Positions 36,746-45,916 are shown, counted from the stretch's first letter. The stretch is 64,000 nt of DNA from Paracoccaceae bacterium (GCA_028284705.1 JANQRE010000005.1:33872-97871); one strand, 5' to 3'. The notes: generated from the sequence alone by a model not told the origin. Made by a program: numbers and translations.

Positions 36746-37894
36746 CTATTTGCTGTCCCATTCAACCAGACCGGGCGGGCCAGGGATGTTGGCTGCGTCA
36801 GCGAGAAAGCTCTTTGCGGATGGTTCACCGCGCACATGGAAGTCGAGAAAACCCGAGACCGTGTGCTTGAGCCCATCATGCATGACATCGCACTGCGCCT
36901 GGGGGACTTTCTTGGGCCCTGAGCCGCAAGGCGCGTTGGACAGTTTGAAAATTGTGTGCGACGCGCGCCAATCGTCAATGTAGTATCGGTACTTTGTGCC
37001 AGACCCGTTTTCGCTCTCTGGTAGCATATCGAAGACAGCTTTGCGGTTTGACGGCACCGGTCCCAGATTGGTGCAGTAATGGATCGTGCTTGATGTCGTG
37101 CTTGGAGGCGACTGCTCACACCCATTATCGCCCGCGCCTGTCCCGACAAGAACCGGGCGTGTGACATTGTCCCAGGAGGTCTCTCCGCCCTGTTTCCATC
37201 CCTCGTAGAAGCCATCCACGCCAGGCCCTTGTGGAGACAAAGCGATGAACGCGATTGGGCGTGGATCGGACAGGTCAAGGATCGCGATATAGTCCTGATC
37301 CAGATCGCCGATCCGAAACGCCCTAGTAGCACCTGCGACCATCATGGTGCCGCCCGCCCCGCCGGAGTGACCGCCAATCACAAACTTACTCGCATCCACC
37401 GTATCGGCATAGTTGGTCTCGAGGTCATCCATCACAGCGGCAATGTCGAAAGGCCGCACGTAGCTTAGGAGTTTGATATTTCCGGTATCGGTTCCGCATC
37501 CCGCTCTATCCGTCAGACCGAATAAATCCCTGCAAATCTCCTTGTTAAGAGGATGCTCAGGCCAGGAATGCCCAATGGTGACTGACACATAGCAGACTTC
37601 GGTCGTTGCCCTGCGCCAGGCTGCTAAGTTGTTCGGGGACCCACCTGTCGCTCCACCGTGAGACCAGATGACGGTGGGCAATGGGACGTCTCGGGGCTCC
37701 GGGGCACCGGAAGGTATATCAATCCTGAATTTGATTTCCCTCAGGGTCGCGGTTTTGGGAATTGTGTATGTCACGGTCTCAAGAGTTGAAGAGCCGATTG
37801 TACATGACAGCGGTGTGTAGCCCTGAGCGGATGTTGTCGGGGTGGTGACAAGCAGGGTGAAGACGCACAGGAAAAAAGAACTGAGGAAACGCAT
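36746..37894 (-). CDS. secreted alpha/beta hydrolase-like protein
   Basis: This 382-residue protein has a Sec signal peptide (MRFLSSFFLCVFTLLVTTPT, cleavage near TSAQG). An oxyanion-type VIWSHGGATGG and nucleophile elbow IGGHSGGAGGTMMV give an alpha/beta hydrolase or dienelactone-hydrolase-like fold. At least eight cysteines in the mature protein suggest disulfides in the periplasm or outside the cell. Base composition is less GC-rich than the neighbours, and it sits alone beside a 417-bp non-coding gap, so recent acquisition is possible. An esterase or lipase acting on a polymer or ester is a guess. Confidence 0.7.
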   Translation of the reverse strand: MRFLSSFFLCVFTLLVTTPTTSAQGYTPLSCTIGSSTLETVTYTIPKTATLREIKFRIDIPSGAPEPRDVPLPTVIWSHGGATGGSPNNLAAWRRATTEVCYVSVTIGHSWPEHPLNKEICRDLFGLTDRAGCGTDTGNIKLLSYVRPFDIAAVMDDLETNYADTVDASKFVIGGHSGGAGGTMMVAGATRAFRIGDLDQDYIAILDLSDPRPIAFIALSPQGPGVDGFYEGWKQGGETSWDNVTRPVLVGTGAGDNGCEQSPPSTTSSTIHYCTNLGPVPSNRKAVFDMLPESENGSGTKYRYYIDDWRASHTIFKLSNAPCGSGPKKVPQAQCDVMHDGLKHTVSGFLDFHVRGEPSAKSFLADAANIPGPPGLVEWDSK

Positions 37895-38311
37895 TTAACA
37901 AAACTCCAGACCAAATTCGAAATGTTAGGTCGAGAGCAAATCGTCCGTCAATCAGCGATCTAAGGCTCGTGCACGCAAGAGCACACACGCTTGGTCTAGT
38001 GCCCAGAATGGGAGGGCGGAGGGAAGCGTGTCGACTGAATAATCTCTGTCTGGGAAAGTGGCGGCGCCGCCGAAGGCGTCAGCGCTCATGTAACGGGGCT
38101 GTTGGCCCCGCAACCAACCGAGGTATTTGACCCCGGTGACGTCTCTTGCGCAAAAGGTCGTCCTTTGGCCCCGATAGGGCAGAACGCTTTGCTGATGCCG
38201 GGGCGTGGATTTCGGCCCGGTCCCGGCGTGGTTAACCGGCGACGGGATTTAGCCCGCGTGGGTTGAGAAGGTGTAAAGCAACCGTGCTCGGGGTGGCCTG
38301 AGCCCGCAACA
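37895..38311. other. 417-bp non-coding gap with hairpins
   Basis: No convincing gene lies here. The left part is AT-richer. The right part is GC-rich with stem-loops CGGGGC/GCCCCG (38094-38110) and GCCCC...GGGGC (38168-38204) that include an inner GGCA/TGCC pair. It could carry a structured RNA or simply the remains of an insertion. It matches no RNA family that I can recognise by eye. Confidence 0.5.
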
Positions 38312-38638
38312 CTAGCCCTGGTTGGAGCGCTCGATATAGCCGCGCAACTCTTCGGCCTCGGTGCGGGCATCACGCAAACCGTCCATCGCGGCGCGAAGTT
38401 CCGCCTCGGTCTGGCTCAACTGATTGGTCAGTTCCGCCTCGCGCTGCTGGAGATAGGTGATCGCTTGATCGCGGGTCTCCTCGGCGTCGTGCAGCGCCTT
38501 GGCCATCTCATCAAGCTCGGCCACATCCGCGGTCGAAACTCGGGAAAACCGGGTGATCAGCCAGGACGTCAAAAAGCCCACGACGAAGGCCACAAAAAGC
38601 ACGATGGCGGTGGCGATGATGAACTCAGTTCTGTTCAC
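38312..38638 (-). CDS. small membrane-anchored coiled-coil protein
   Basis: This 108-residue protein has one N-terminal transmembrane helix (FIIATAIVLFVAFVVGFLTS). A charged coiled coil to the C-terminus follows (ALHDAEETRDQAITYLQQRE...). The GTG start at 38638 has GGAG seven bases upstream. It overlaps the stop end of the large OmpA gene by 14 bases, so the two are coupled. Proteins of this type accompany the OmpA gene in many Rhodobacterales, but the function is not known. A cell-envelope scaffold is plausible. Confidence 0.75.
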   Translation of the reverse strand: MNRTEFIIATAIVLFVAFVVGFLTSWLITRFSRVSTADVAELDEMAKALHDAEETRDQAITYLQQREAELTNQLSQTEAELRAAMDGLRDARTEAEELRGYIERSNQG

Positions 38639-40523
38639 TTTGATCTCCGGTTTCTGCGTCTTCGGCGGTCTCTCCGGGCGTCTCGACCACAGGACCTTCT
38701 TCATCGGTCACGGCGGCGGTGCGGGCGTCGGAGAGCAGTTTGAACTCGATCCGCCGGTTCGCCTCACGCCCCTCTTCGGTACCATTGTCAGCGATCGGAA
38801 TTTCCTCGCCATAGCCCTTCGCGGTGAGGTTGCGCGTCAAGACACGACGCGCAAGCAGGGCGCCCAGCACCGCATCGGCGCGCGCCTGACTGAGATTGAG
38901 GTTCATGATCTCGCGACCCTGACTGTCGGTATGGCCACCGATCTCCATCTTCACACGATCACAGAGGCGCACGACATCGGCGATCTGGTCTATCACGCGG
39001 TCTGCATCGACGGAAATTTCGGCCGAGGAAGGTTCAAAGACGATCTTGTTCGCGGTGAGGATCGTATTGATCCGCTCGACGCATTCTTCCGGGGTCGGAA
39101 TATTCAGTGTCGGATCAAGGAGTTCGTCATAGCGGATCGCGAGGCGGAAATCCTCCGAGTCGCCCAGCTTGTCGGCGAGCAGGCGCGAGACTTCGTCGGA
39201 GGCATCCTTGCGCCCGGTCACACCGCGCACTTCAACGTAATCCTCCTGCACAATCGCGCTGCCATGTTCCAGCGTGCCAAGCGCCTCCAAAGCGGCCAGC
39301 ACGCGTACAGGCCAGTTGCCCGGGAGATCGGGGTCGTCGCGGGTCGCGAGATAGACATTGTCGGAGCCGAACTGCGCGCGGGCGAAACTGCCCACGATCT
39401 CTTCAATCGCATCATCGGTGAGCCGTCCGCGCAACTGCACGAGGCCTTCGGGGCTGTGGGTCGCGACGAATTCCACGACTTCCGGTTCGCCATCAACCTC
39501 GACCTTTTCGGGAAGCACGGCGTGCAGCGAGAACACCTCTGGCAGGTTCGCGTCCAGCTCGCCAACGACACGGTCGAAGATGCTTTGCGGCGTCGTGTCT
39601 TTGGCGATCAGCGTGATGTCGGCATCGGAGAACGTGAGTGACCCGCCCCCCAGACGGCTCAACCCATCAATGGCGATCTCGACCGCTTCGGCCCAGTTGG
39701 GTGAGGGCACGCCGAGGCCGATGGCGCAGTCCGCCTTGCCGGACAGACCGATCTCCGTCGCGGCGCGGATGATGCGGAACTTACTCGCCTCATTCTCGGC
39801 GGAGCAGGCGTCGAATTTCGCGCCATCCTGATCGAGGGTCAGGCGTAAGGTGAAGGGTGTTATCACCGGGCGCGGCGCGGAGATGTTGAGCGCCAGACGC
39901 AGACCTTCTGGCGCGTTGCGGGCCAGATCCGCCTCGATCCGGCGCTTCTCCTGCGGGCTGTCGGTGATCGCAGTGACCTCTACGGTGCTCGCATCGACCG
40001 AGATTTTCGAGCGCGGCAGGGCCTCAAGCGCGGAGATCGCGAACCCGACTGCCGAACTCCACCCATCGGGCACCGGGTAGTCCGCGGCCTCGACCAGATT
40101 GGTCACTTCGCCACCGGATGCGATGGCCTCGATGGTGCTGCTGATCGACTCGGTGCCAAACGAGGCGGGCACGAGCCCGATGATCGAAATGCCCGACGCG
40201 TTGCGCAGCATCTCAACCGAGAAGCGCGGTGCTTCGATGGCTTCCCGTGGGGTTACGTCCATTTGGTCGACGATACGGTCGGGGTCGACGACGCGGCCCA
40301 CGGCGGTCACCGCAGCAAAGCGTTTCGCCTCGTCAGGGGCGGTGCCGCCAAGGATGACCTGCAAGCCTTCGGTGGTGACTTCCGCCCAGTCATGTCGCTC
40401 GTCGATGAGCTGCGACCGGACCACCTGAGCGGAGCGCGACTCGACCCAATCTGCTGCCGCATAGGCTCCCACAAAGGAGCCAATCCCAGCCAGAACAAAG
40501 GCAGCAAGGGTTTTCAATTGCAT
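38625..40523 (-). CDS. large OmpA-family protein with BON-like repeats
   Basis: This 632-residue protein has an N-terminal signal or anchor (TLAAFVLAGIGSFVGAYAAA). A long periplasmic region follows, with repeated BON-like units (for example ITDSPQEKRRIEADLARNAP and GRLTDDAIEEIVGSFARAQF). A C-terminal OmpA peptidoglycan-binding domain ends the conserved part (EIGGHTDSQGREIMNLNLSQ, EEGREANRRIEFKLL). The last ~30 residues are acidic and disordered. The layout fits an envelope protein that bridges membrane and wall. It is cotranscribed with the coiled-coil gene downstream. Confidence 0.82.
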   Translation of the reverse strand: MQLKTLAAFVLAGIGSFVGAYAAADWVESRSAQVVRSQLIDERHDWAEVTTEGLQVILGGTAPDEAKRFAAVTAVGRVVDPDRIVDQMDVTPREAIEAPRFSVEMLRNASGISIIGLVPASFGTESISSTIEAIASGGEVTNLVEAADYPVPDGWSSAVGFAISALEALPRSKISVDASTVEVTAITDSPQEKRRIEADLARNAPEGLRLALNISAPRPVITPFTLRLTLDQDGAKFDACSAENEASKFRIIRAATEIGLSGKADCAIGLGVPSPNWAEAVEIAIDGLSRLGGGSLTFSDADITLIAKDTTPQSIFDRVVGELDANLPEVFSLHAVLPEKVEVDGEPEVVEFVATHSPEGLVQLRGRLTDDAIEEIVGSFARAQFGSDNVYLATRDDPDLPGNWPVRVLAALEALGTLEHGSAIVQEDYVEVRGVTGRKDASDEVSRLLADKLGDSEDFRLAIRYDELLDPTLNIPTPEECVERINTILTANKIVFEPSSAEISVDADRVIDQIADVVRLCDRVKMEIGGHTDSQGREIMNLNLSQARADAVLGALLARRVLTRNLTAKGYGEEIPIADNGTEEGREANRRIEFKLLSDARTAAVTDEEGPVVETPGETAEDAETGDQSEQN

Positions 40524-40587
40524 GACGGTCGAGCAGTCCCGGTGACGTTCACAGAGCGGGTCTAAGCCCTCTGGACGGCAGTTTCAA

Positions 40588-41550
40588 TCAAAGCAATGCG
40601 GCGATGGCAAGAAACAGCACGACAATCAGGCCGGCATCCCGGTTGGAGCGAAACAATATCATACAGTTAGTCCAGTCGTTCACATCCAGGCGACGAAGCT
40701 GCCAGACCATATGCCAACCAAAAGCCCAGGCCCCGATCAGCGCCATGGTCAGGGCAAGGATATTGGCCCCGGCAGGCACGAGCGCGAGGATGAAAGCGAG
40801 GGTCATCAGCACCACCGAGGCCATCATGAAAAGCCGCAGCCACCAGGTGGAGTTGTCACCGAACAAACGGGCGGTGGATTTCACGCCAATCAGCGCATCA
40901 TCCTCGGTGTCCTGATGGGCGTAGATCGTGTCGTAGAAGAGCGTCCACGCGATGCCGGCGAGATAGAGGATCACCGGGGCGAGCGAGAGCGACCCTGTAT
41001 GCGCAGTCCATGCCAGAAGCGCGCCCCAGTTGAAGGCGATGCCTAAGAACACCTGCGGCCACCAGGTGAAGCGTTTTGCGAAGGGATAGATCGCGACGGG
41101 CAAGAGCGCGAGGATGCCGAGCGCGATGGCAGCCCAGTTGAAGGTGATGAGGATGAGAAAGGCAGTGAGCGCCTGTAGGATCATCCAGACCACGGCCTGT
41201 TTGACACTGACCTGACCCGACGGGATGGGTCGCGAGCGGGTGCGCGCCACTTGCGCATCGAAATCGCGATCGGTGATGTCGTTCCAGGTGCAGCCCGCGC
41301 CGCGCATCAGAAACGCGCCGATGGCGCAGCCGATGATGATCCAGAGGTCAAAGAGCCTCAGCTCCGTGGTTGCGGCGGCTAGAAGCACCCCCCACCAGCA
41401 GGGCAGAAGCAAAAGCCAGGTGCCGATGGGTCGGTCCGCGCGGCTGAGCCGCAGATACCCCCGCGACCATTCCGGCGCGAGCGTATCGACCCAGTTTTCC
41501 GGCACTGCGTCGATGACTTGCCCATCTGGTGTTTGGATATCGTCGGACAT
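40588..41550 (-). CDS. ubiA: 4-hydroxybenzoate polyprenyltransferase UbiA
   Basis: UbiA prenylates 4-hydroxybenzoate in ubiquinone biosynthesis. The 320-residue polytopic protein has the two Asp-rich prenyl-diphosphate sites: CTWNDITDRDFDAQVARTRS and YDTIYAHQDTEDD. Start 41550 is only 13 bases from the divergent rsmE start, so the promoters must overlap the coding regions. Confidence 0.93.
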   Translation of the reverse strand: MSDDIQTPDGQVIDAVPENWVDTLAPEWSRGYLRLSRADRPIGTWLLLLPCWWGVLLAAATTELRLFDLWIIIGCAIGAFLMRGAGCTWNDITDRDFDAQVARTRSRPIPSGQVSVKQAVVWMILQALTAFLILITFNWAAIALGILALLPVAIYPFAKRFTWWPQVFLGIAFNWGALLAWTAHTGSLSLAPVILYLAGIAWTLFYDTIYAHQDTEDDALIGVKSTARLFGDNSTWWLRLFMMASVVLMTLAFILALVPAGANILALTMALIGAWAFGWHMVWQLRRLDVNDWTNCMILFRSNRDAGLIVVLFLAIAALL

Positions 41551-41563
41551 ACACTCAAGCCCC

Positions 41564-42289
41564 ATGAGGGATGCGAAGATCAGGCTCTTTGTAGATCAGC
41601 CGCTGGAGCGGGGCAATTCGATTGAGCTCAATCGGGAGCAGGCGAATTATCTGTTTAATGTCATGCGGTTGAGCGTGGGCGATGTTCTGTTTCTGATCAA
41701 TGGGCGGGATGGTGAATTTCTCGCGGAGGTGCGCGAGGCGGGCAAGCGGCGCGGGATGGTGGAGGTCGGTGAACGGACCAAGCCCTTGCAGATGCCGCCC
41801 GATCTGTGGCTGCTCTTCGCGCCGATCAAGAAAGCGCGCACGGATTTCATCGTGGAGAAGGCGGCTGAGATGGGCGTTCGGCGGATTTGCCCGGTGCAGA
41901 CGGAATTCACCAATGCCGAGCGCATCCGGCAGGACCGGCTGCAGGCTCACGCGATTGAAGCAGCGGAGCAATGTGGCGGGACCTTTGTGCCGGAGGTGGC
42001 GGGGATGCAGAAGCTCAGCGCGGTGCTGGATGATTGGCCGGAGGATCGTGTCTTGTGGTTTTGCGATGAGGCGCTGGCGGAAGCGGGCTCATCCGCCCTG
42101 ATGGGCGGTCTCGCCGGAGAACCTTCGGCCATTGTGATCGGGCCGGAGGGCGGGTTCTCGGAGAGCGAACGCGCGAGATTGCAAGAGATGGCACAACCGG
42201 TCCGGTTGGGGCCGCGCGTGTTGCGGGCGGACACCGCGGCAGTCGCGGCGCTGACGCTCTGGCAGTCTACCCACGGAGATTGGCAATGA
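41564..42289 (+). CDS. rsmE: 16S rRNA (uracil1498-N3)-methyltransferase RsmE
   Basis: RsmE methylates U1498 of 16S rRNA. The 241-residue protein has an N-terminal PUA-like domain and a C-terminal SPOUT knot with VIGPEGGFSESE and the trailing LGPRVLRADTAAVAAL. MRDAKIRLFVDQPL is chosen as the start because it gives the family length; the frame is open upstream antisense to ubiA. The stop overlaps the next gene (ATGA). Confidence 0.93.
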   Translation: MRDAKIRLFVDQPLERGNSIELNREQANYLFNVMRLSVGDVLFLINGRDGEFLAEVREAGKRRGMVEVGERTKPLQMPPDLWLLFAPIKKARTDFIVEKAAEMGVRRICPVQTEFTNAERIRQDRLQAHAIEAAEQCGGTFVPEVAGMQKLSAVLDDWPEDRVLWFCDEALAEAGSSALMGGLAGEPSAIVIGPEGGFSESERARLQEMAQPVRLGPRVLRADTAAVAALTLWQSTHGDWQ

Positions 42290-42813
42290 GTTTCATTCGC
42301 CCCGAAGTGCGGGACCTGCTGCAGCGCTGGTCGGAAGTGATTGCCTCCGCGGTGATCATGCTCGTGGGCTTGTGGTTTCTCTTTACGGATCAATGGATCT
42401 GGCAGGGGCTTGGCATCTTCATCGCTGTGGTTGGTGCCATTCTGGGTTTCGCAGCCTGGCGGCGCACGCGGTTTGCCTCGCTAACGGCGGGTCCCGGGCT
42501 GGTCGAGGTTGATGAGCGGCAGATTTCCTATTTCGCGCCTTACGAGGGCGGCGTCGTCTCCATCGATATGCTGGCGCGGATCACCGCTGTGGCGCCGGTG
42601 AAAGGCGGCGGCCCTGATGATCTGACATGGGTTCTGGAGGAGGATGGCGGAGTGACGCTCACCATCCCCAATGCGGCCGCTGGCGCACAGGATCTGTTTG
42701 ACGCTTTCGCGGCCCTGACGGACGTGGATTATTCCAATGCGCAGAGGGCTTTAGAGGATCGCAGCGGTGACAGCTTCGTGATCTGGTCAAAACCCCGCGC
42801 CGCCTTGCATTGA
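42286..42813 (+). CDS. conserved membrane protein of unknown function
   Basis: This 175-residue protein has two N-terminal transmembrane helices (about 17-35 and 40-57). A cytoplasmic beta-rich domain follows that resembles small PH-like or DUF-type sensor domains (PGLVEVDERQISYFAPYEGG). It is translationally coupled to rsmE (ATGA) and lies just before gshA. I do not recognise the family. Confidence 0.75.
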   Translation: MSFIRPEVRDLLQRWSEVIASAVIMLVGLWFLFTDQWIWQGLGIFIAVVGAILGFAAWRRTRFASLTAGPGLVEVDERQISYFAPYEGGVVSIDMLARITAVAPVKGGGPDDLTWVLEEDGGVTLTIPNAAAGAQDLFDAFAALTDVDYSNAQRALEDRSGDSFVIWSKPRAALH

Positions 42814-42872
42814 CATCTCGCCCCATGCGCGCCACCCCTTGAGCCATTGATATCTGATCGGAGCGTGTCTCG

Positions 42873-44243
42873 ATGTCCATTCCTCAATCCGGCGGTGCTC
42901 CGATCACCGATCACGCTCAGCTCGCGGAGTATCTGGCGAGCGGCTGCAAGCCGAAATCTGAGTGGCGGATCGGCACGGAACACGAGAAATTCGGCTATTG
43001 CCGCGACACCCATAAACCGCTGCCCTATGAGGGGGAGCGTTCGATCAAGGCCGTGCTGGAAGGCTTGCGCGACCGGTTCGGTTGGGCGCCTGTGGAAGAA
43101 GGCGGCAACATCATCGGGCTGGAAAAGGACGGGGCCAATGTCTCGCTGGAACCGGGTGGGGCGTTGGAGCTGTCAGGCGCACCGCTTGAGACCGTGCATC
43201 AGACCTGTGACGAGGTGAACGCCCATCTCGAAGAGGTGAAATCCGTCGCCGATGAGATCGGTGTGAAGTTCATCGGTCTCGGCGCGGCGCCGGAATGGAC
43301 GCATGACGAGATGCCGCTCATGCCCAAGGGCCGCTACAAGCTGATGAACGATTATATGGAGCGCGTCGGTACCATGGGCACCGCAATGATGCGGCGGACC
43401 TGCACGGTGCAGGTGAACCTCGATTTCGGCTCCGAGGCGGACATGGTGCAGAAAATGCGCGTGGCGTTGGCCTTGCAGCCGGTGGCGACCGCGCTCTTTG
43501 CCTCCTCGCCCTTCTTTGAAGGCAAGGTGAATGGCCACAAAAGCTGGCGTTCGCGCATCTGGCGCGATCTTGACCCCGACCGCACCGGCACGTTGCCATT
43601 CGTCTTCGAGGACGGGTTCGGCTTTGAGGCCTGGGCGGAATACGCGCTCGATGTGCCGATGTATTTCGTCTATCGCGACGGCGTTTATCACAACGCTTTG
43701 GGCATGTCGTTCCGCGATTTTCTGAAGGGTGAATTGCCGGTCCTGCCGGGTGAGACGCCGTTGATGAGCGATTGGGCGGATCATCTGACAACGATCTTCC
43801 CCGAAGCGCGGCTGAAGAAGTTTATCGAGATGCGCGGCGCCGACGGAGGACCGTGGCGGCGGCTCTGCGCTTTGCCTGCGTTCTGGGTGGGGCTGTGTTA
43901 TGACCAGACCGCGCTGGATGCGGCGTGGGATCTGGTGAAGGGCTGGGATGCGGAGACGCGCGAAACCCTGCGGGTCGCCGCCTCAGTCGACGGGTTGCAG
44001 GCGCAGGTTGGCGACATCAAGATGCTCGATCTGGCGCGGGAAGCGATTGCCATTGCGGAAAGCGGATTAAAGGCGCGGGCCATGCCCGGGGCGGGCGGTC
44101 TGGTGCCGGATGAGACCCATTTCCTCAACGCTTTGAAAGACAGCGTGGAGTCAGGTCAGACCCTGGCGGACGAGCTTTTGGCGGAATATCACGGGGCCTG
44201 GGCCGGTGATCTCAGCCGGATCTACGCCGAACACGCCTACTAA
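42873..44243 (+). CDS. gshA: glutamate-cysteine ligase (plant/alphaproteobacterial type)
   Basis: This enzyme makes gamma-glutamylcysteine, the first step to glutathione. The 456-residue protein has the class III ligase blocks IGTEHEKFGYCRDTHKPLPY, ISLEPGG-like VSLEPGGALELSG and MRRTCTVQVNLDFGSE. The C-terminal YHGAWAGDLSRIY is typical of alphaproteobacteria. The stop overlaps the convergent DUF805 gene by four bases. Confidence 0.94.
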   Translation: MSIPQSGGAPITDHAQLAEYLASGCKPKSEWRIGTEHEKFGYCRDTHKPLPYEGERSIKAVLEGLRDRFGWAPVEEGGNIIGLEKDGANVSLEPGGALELSGAPLETVHQTCDEVNAHLEEVKSVADEIGVKFIGLGAAPEWTHDEMPLMPKGRYKLMNDYMERVGTMGTAMMRRTCTVQVNLDFGSEADMVQKMRVALALQPVATALFASSPFFEGKVNGHKSWRSRIWRDLDPDRTGTLPFVFEDGFGFEAWAEYALDVPMYFVYRDGVYHNALGMSFRDFLKGELPVLPGETPLMSDWADHLTTIFPEARLKKFIEMRGADGGPWRRLCALPAFWVGLCYDQTALDAAWDLVKGWDAETRETLRVAASVDGLQAQVGDIKMLDLAREAIAIAESGLKARAMPGAGGLVPDETHFLNALKDSVESGQTLADELLAEYHGAWAGDLSRIYAEHAY

Positions 44244-44761
44244 GCTTCGCCCAGCACATGTTTGCGATAATAGTCGCTGATCTCGCTTTTTCGATTGGCT
44301 TTAAGTTCTGCCGCCTCTTCCGCATCGGGTTTGTAGAGCGTCGCATAGGCGTTGCCCTGTGGACGCGCATCTGATCCCGGCGGGTGGCCGAAACTGTTCC
44401 GCGCTTCGTCGCTCGGGATCACCATGAGGATCAGGAAGACGATCCAGCCAATCGCGGGCACGAAGGTGATGAAATACCAAAGCCCGGATTTGTTGATGTC
44501 GTGCAGGCGGCGGACCGAGACGGTGATCGACGGCACCAGAAAGAACAGCGCTACGACGGTTGTTGGAATGCCGAGTAGCATGCCGGGTTCTTCGCCGCGC
44601 GCAAGCGTGTCCAAGGCGAGGAAGACTTCGACGATCAAGACACCGATTACGAGCACCATGCTGAGCAGGAAAAACCACCAATACTCGGAACGCGAGGCGC
44701 GGCCCTCCATCGAAGTGTAGTTCCGCATCACGGAGGCGAGCGATTGCATGGGTGACATCAT
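44240..44761 (-). CDS. DUF805 membrane protein (1)
   Basis: This 173-residue inner-membrane protein has the DUF805 signature: GRASRSEYWWFFLLSMVL, then SVRRLHDINKSGLWYFI. Three to four helices are visible and a hydrophilic C-terminus (KANRKSEISDYYRK). The function of the family is unknown. The next gene on the same strand is another DUF805 member. Confidence 0.87.
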   Translation of the reverse strand: MMSPMQSLASVMRNYTSMEGRASRSEYWWFFLLSMVLVIGVLIVEVFLALDTLARGEEPGMLLGIPTTVVALFFLVPSITVSVRRLHDINKSGLWYFITFVPAIGWIVFLILMVIPSDEARNSFGHPPGSDARPQGNAYATLYKPDAEEAAELKANRKSEISDYYRKHVLGEA

Positions 44762-44870
44762 GGGGGCCTGTCCTGTGTTTGGGAGTCGCGCAACTCTCCC
44801 AAATCGATATGACCGTTTTGAGCGGGAAATCAGGCGATTTTGCGATGTGGTGAACGGGGCTTAAGCCTGT

Positions 44871-45302
44871 TCAATCATCATCCTCGACGCGCGGAATGTT
44901 GGAGGGCGCGTAGTCGGGCTCGGGCGGCGTGCGATCGATCGGATCAGGGCCGTAGGCGTTGGGGCCTTCATCGCCGGGCAAGGCGCAGAGGATCAGGATT
45001 GCGAATTGTCCGAACGGGACCACGACCAGCAGCATAACCCAGGCCGTCAGACCTTTGTCATGCAGCCGCCGCGCCGTGACCGTGAAGAGCGGCGGGATGA
45101 GGGCCAGATAGACGAGCAAGATCCACAAGACGTCGTTTTCGTCGATCTCCTCTCCGAAGGAGATGGCGGCGACGATGATGCCGAGGACCAGAACGAGATT
45201 GTAAAACAGAAAGAACCACCAGAACTCGGACCGTGGCGCGCGGCCCGACAGCACGAAATATTTGCTCAAGGCGGTTCGGACTGCGGTGCGAAATCCCATC
45301 AT
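44871..45302 (-). CDS. DUF805 membrane protein (2)
   Basis: This 143-residue protein has the same DUF805 motifs as its neighbour (GRAPRSEFWWFFLFYNLVL, TARRLHDKGLTAWVM). It is shorter, with a proline-rich acidic C-terminus. The two genes probably arose by tandem duplication. It starts three bases from the end of plsY, so it may be the tail of that operon. Confidence 0.87.
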   Translation of the reverse strand: MMGFRTAVRTALSKYFVLSGRAPRSEFWWFFLFYNLVLVLGIIVAAISFGEEIDENDVLWILLVYLALIPPLFTVTARRLHDKGLTAWVMLLVVVPFGQFAILILCALPGDEGPNAYGPDPIDRTPPEPDYAPSNIPRVEDDD

Positions 45303-45304
45303 GT

Positions 45305-45916
45305 TCAGCCTCGTTTCAACTTGATCCGCTGTTCTTCACCGGAGAGGAGCCGCTGGATATTGCTGCTGTGCCGGACCCAGAGGATGACGCCGAGAAGGGC
45401 GGTCAGGGCGACGAGGTCAGGCCGGTCGAGGCTCCAGGCCCAAGCCGGGACCATGACGGCCGTAACAAGCGCGGCGAGCGAGGAGAATCGGAAGAGGAGC
45501 GCGATGGCCAGCCAGGTCATGCAGGCGGCAAAGCCGGTGACAAAGGAGAGTGCCAGCAGGGTGCCGAGATAGGTCGCCACGCCCTTGCCGCCACGAAAGC
45601 CCAGAAAGACCGAGAAACAATGGCCGAGGAAAGCTGTGAGGCCTGCCACTTGGGCCGCGTCCGGGCCGATCATGAAAAGAGCCACGATCACCGCGATGGC
45701 GCCTTTGCCGGAGTCGAGCAGCAGGGTGAGGAAGGCCGCGAGCTTGTTGCCGGTGCGCAGGACATTGGTCGCGCCGATATTGCCCGAGCCGATCTTGCGT
45801 ATGTCGCCCAGCCCGAAGAGCTTGGCAATGACGAGGCCGAAAGGCACGGAGCCGAGCAGGTAAGCGAGCACGGCGACGAGAGCCAGTAGGCCCATGGGTG
45901 TCGTGATCTCAGGCAT
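45305..45916 (-). CDS. plsY: acyl-phosphate:glycerol-3-phosphate acyltransferase PlsY
   Basis: PlsY makes lysophosphatidic acid from acyl phosphate and glycerol-3-phosphate, starting membrane lipid synthesis. The 203-residue protein has the three conserved cytoplasmic motifs: GSGNIGATNVLR, GHCFSVFLGFRGGKGVAT and the C-terminal VRHSSNIQRLLSGEE. The start at 45916 lies inside the end of pyrX (8-base overlap), so lipid and pyrimidine genes share an operon here. Confidence 0.93.
   Translation of the reverse strand: MPEITTPMGLLALVAVLAYLLGSVPFGLVIAKLFGLGDIRKIGSGNIGATNVLRTGNKLAAFLTLLLDSGKGAIAVIVALFMIGPDAAQVAGLTAFLGHCFSVFLGFRGGKGVATYLGTLLALSFVTGFAACMTWLAIALLFRFSSLAALVTAVMVPAWAWSLDRPDLVALTALLGVILWVRHSSNIQRLLSGEEQRIKLKRG

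Noticed and set aside
38041..38310. A known riboswitch or housekeeping RNA (tmRNA, SRP, RNase P, 6S)
   Set aside because: None of the conserved core sequences that I know for these RNAs could be matched. Only generic stem-loops are visible.
38086..38373. A possible minus-strand 95-residue gene in the non-coding gap
   Set aside because: Pro/Ser/Arg-rich translation, no ribosome binding site, and it runs into the coiled-coil gene in another frame.
38499..39641. A plus-strand open frame of 380 codons
   Set aside because: It is antisense to the OmpA/BON gene and its partner, with no recognisable domain.
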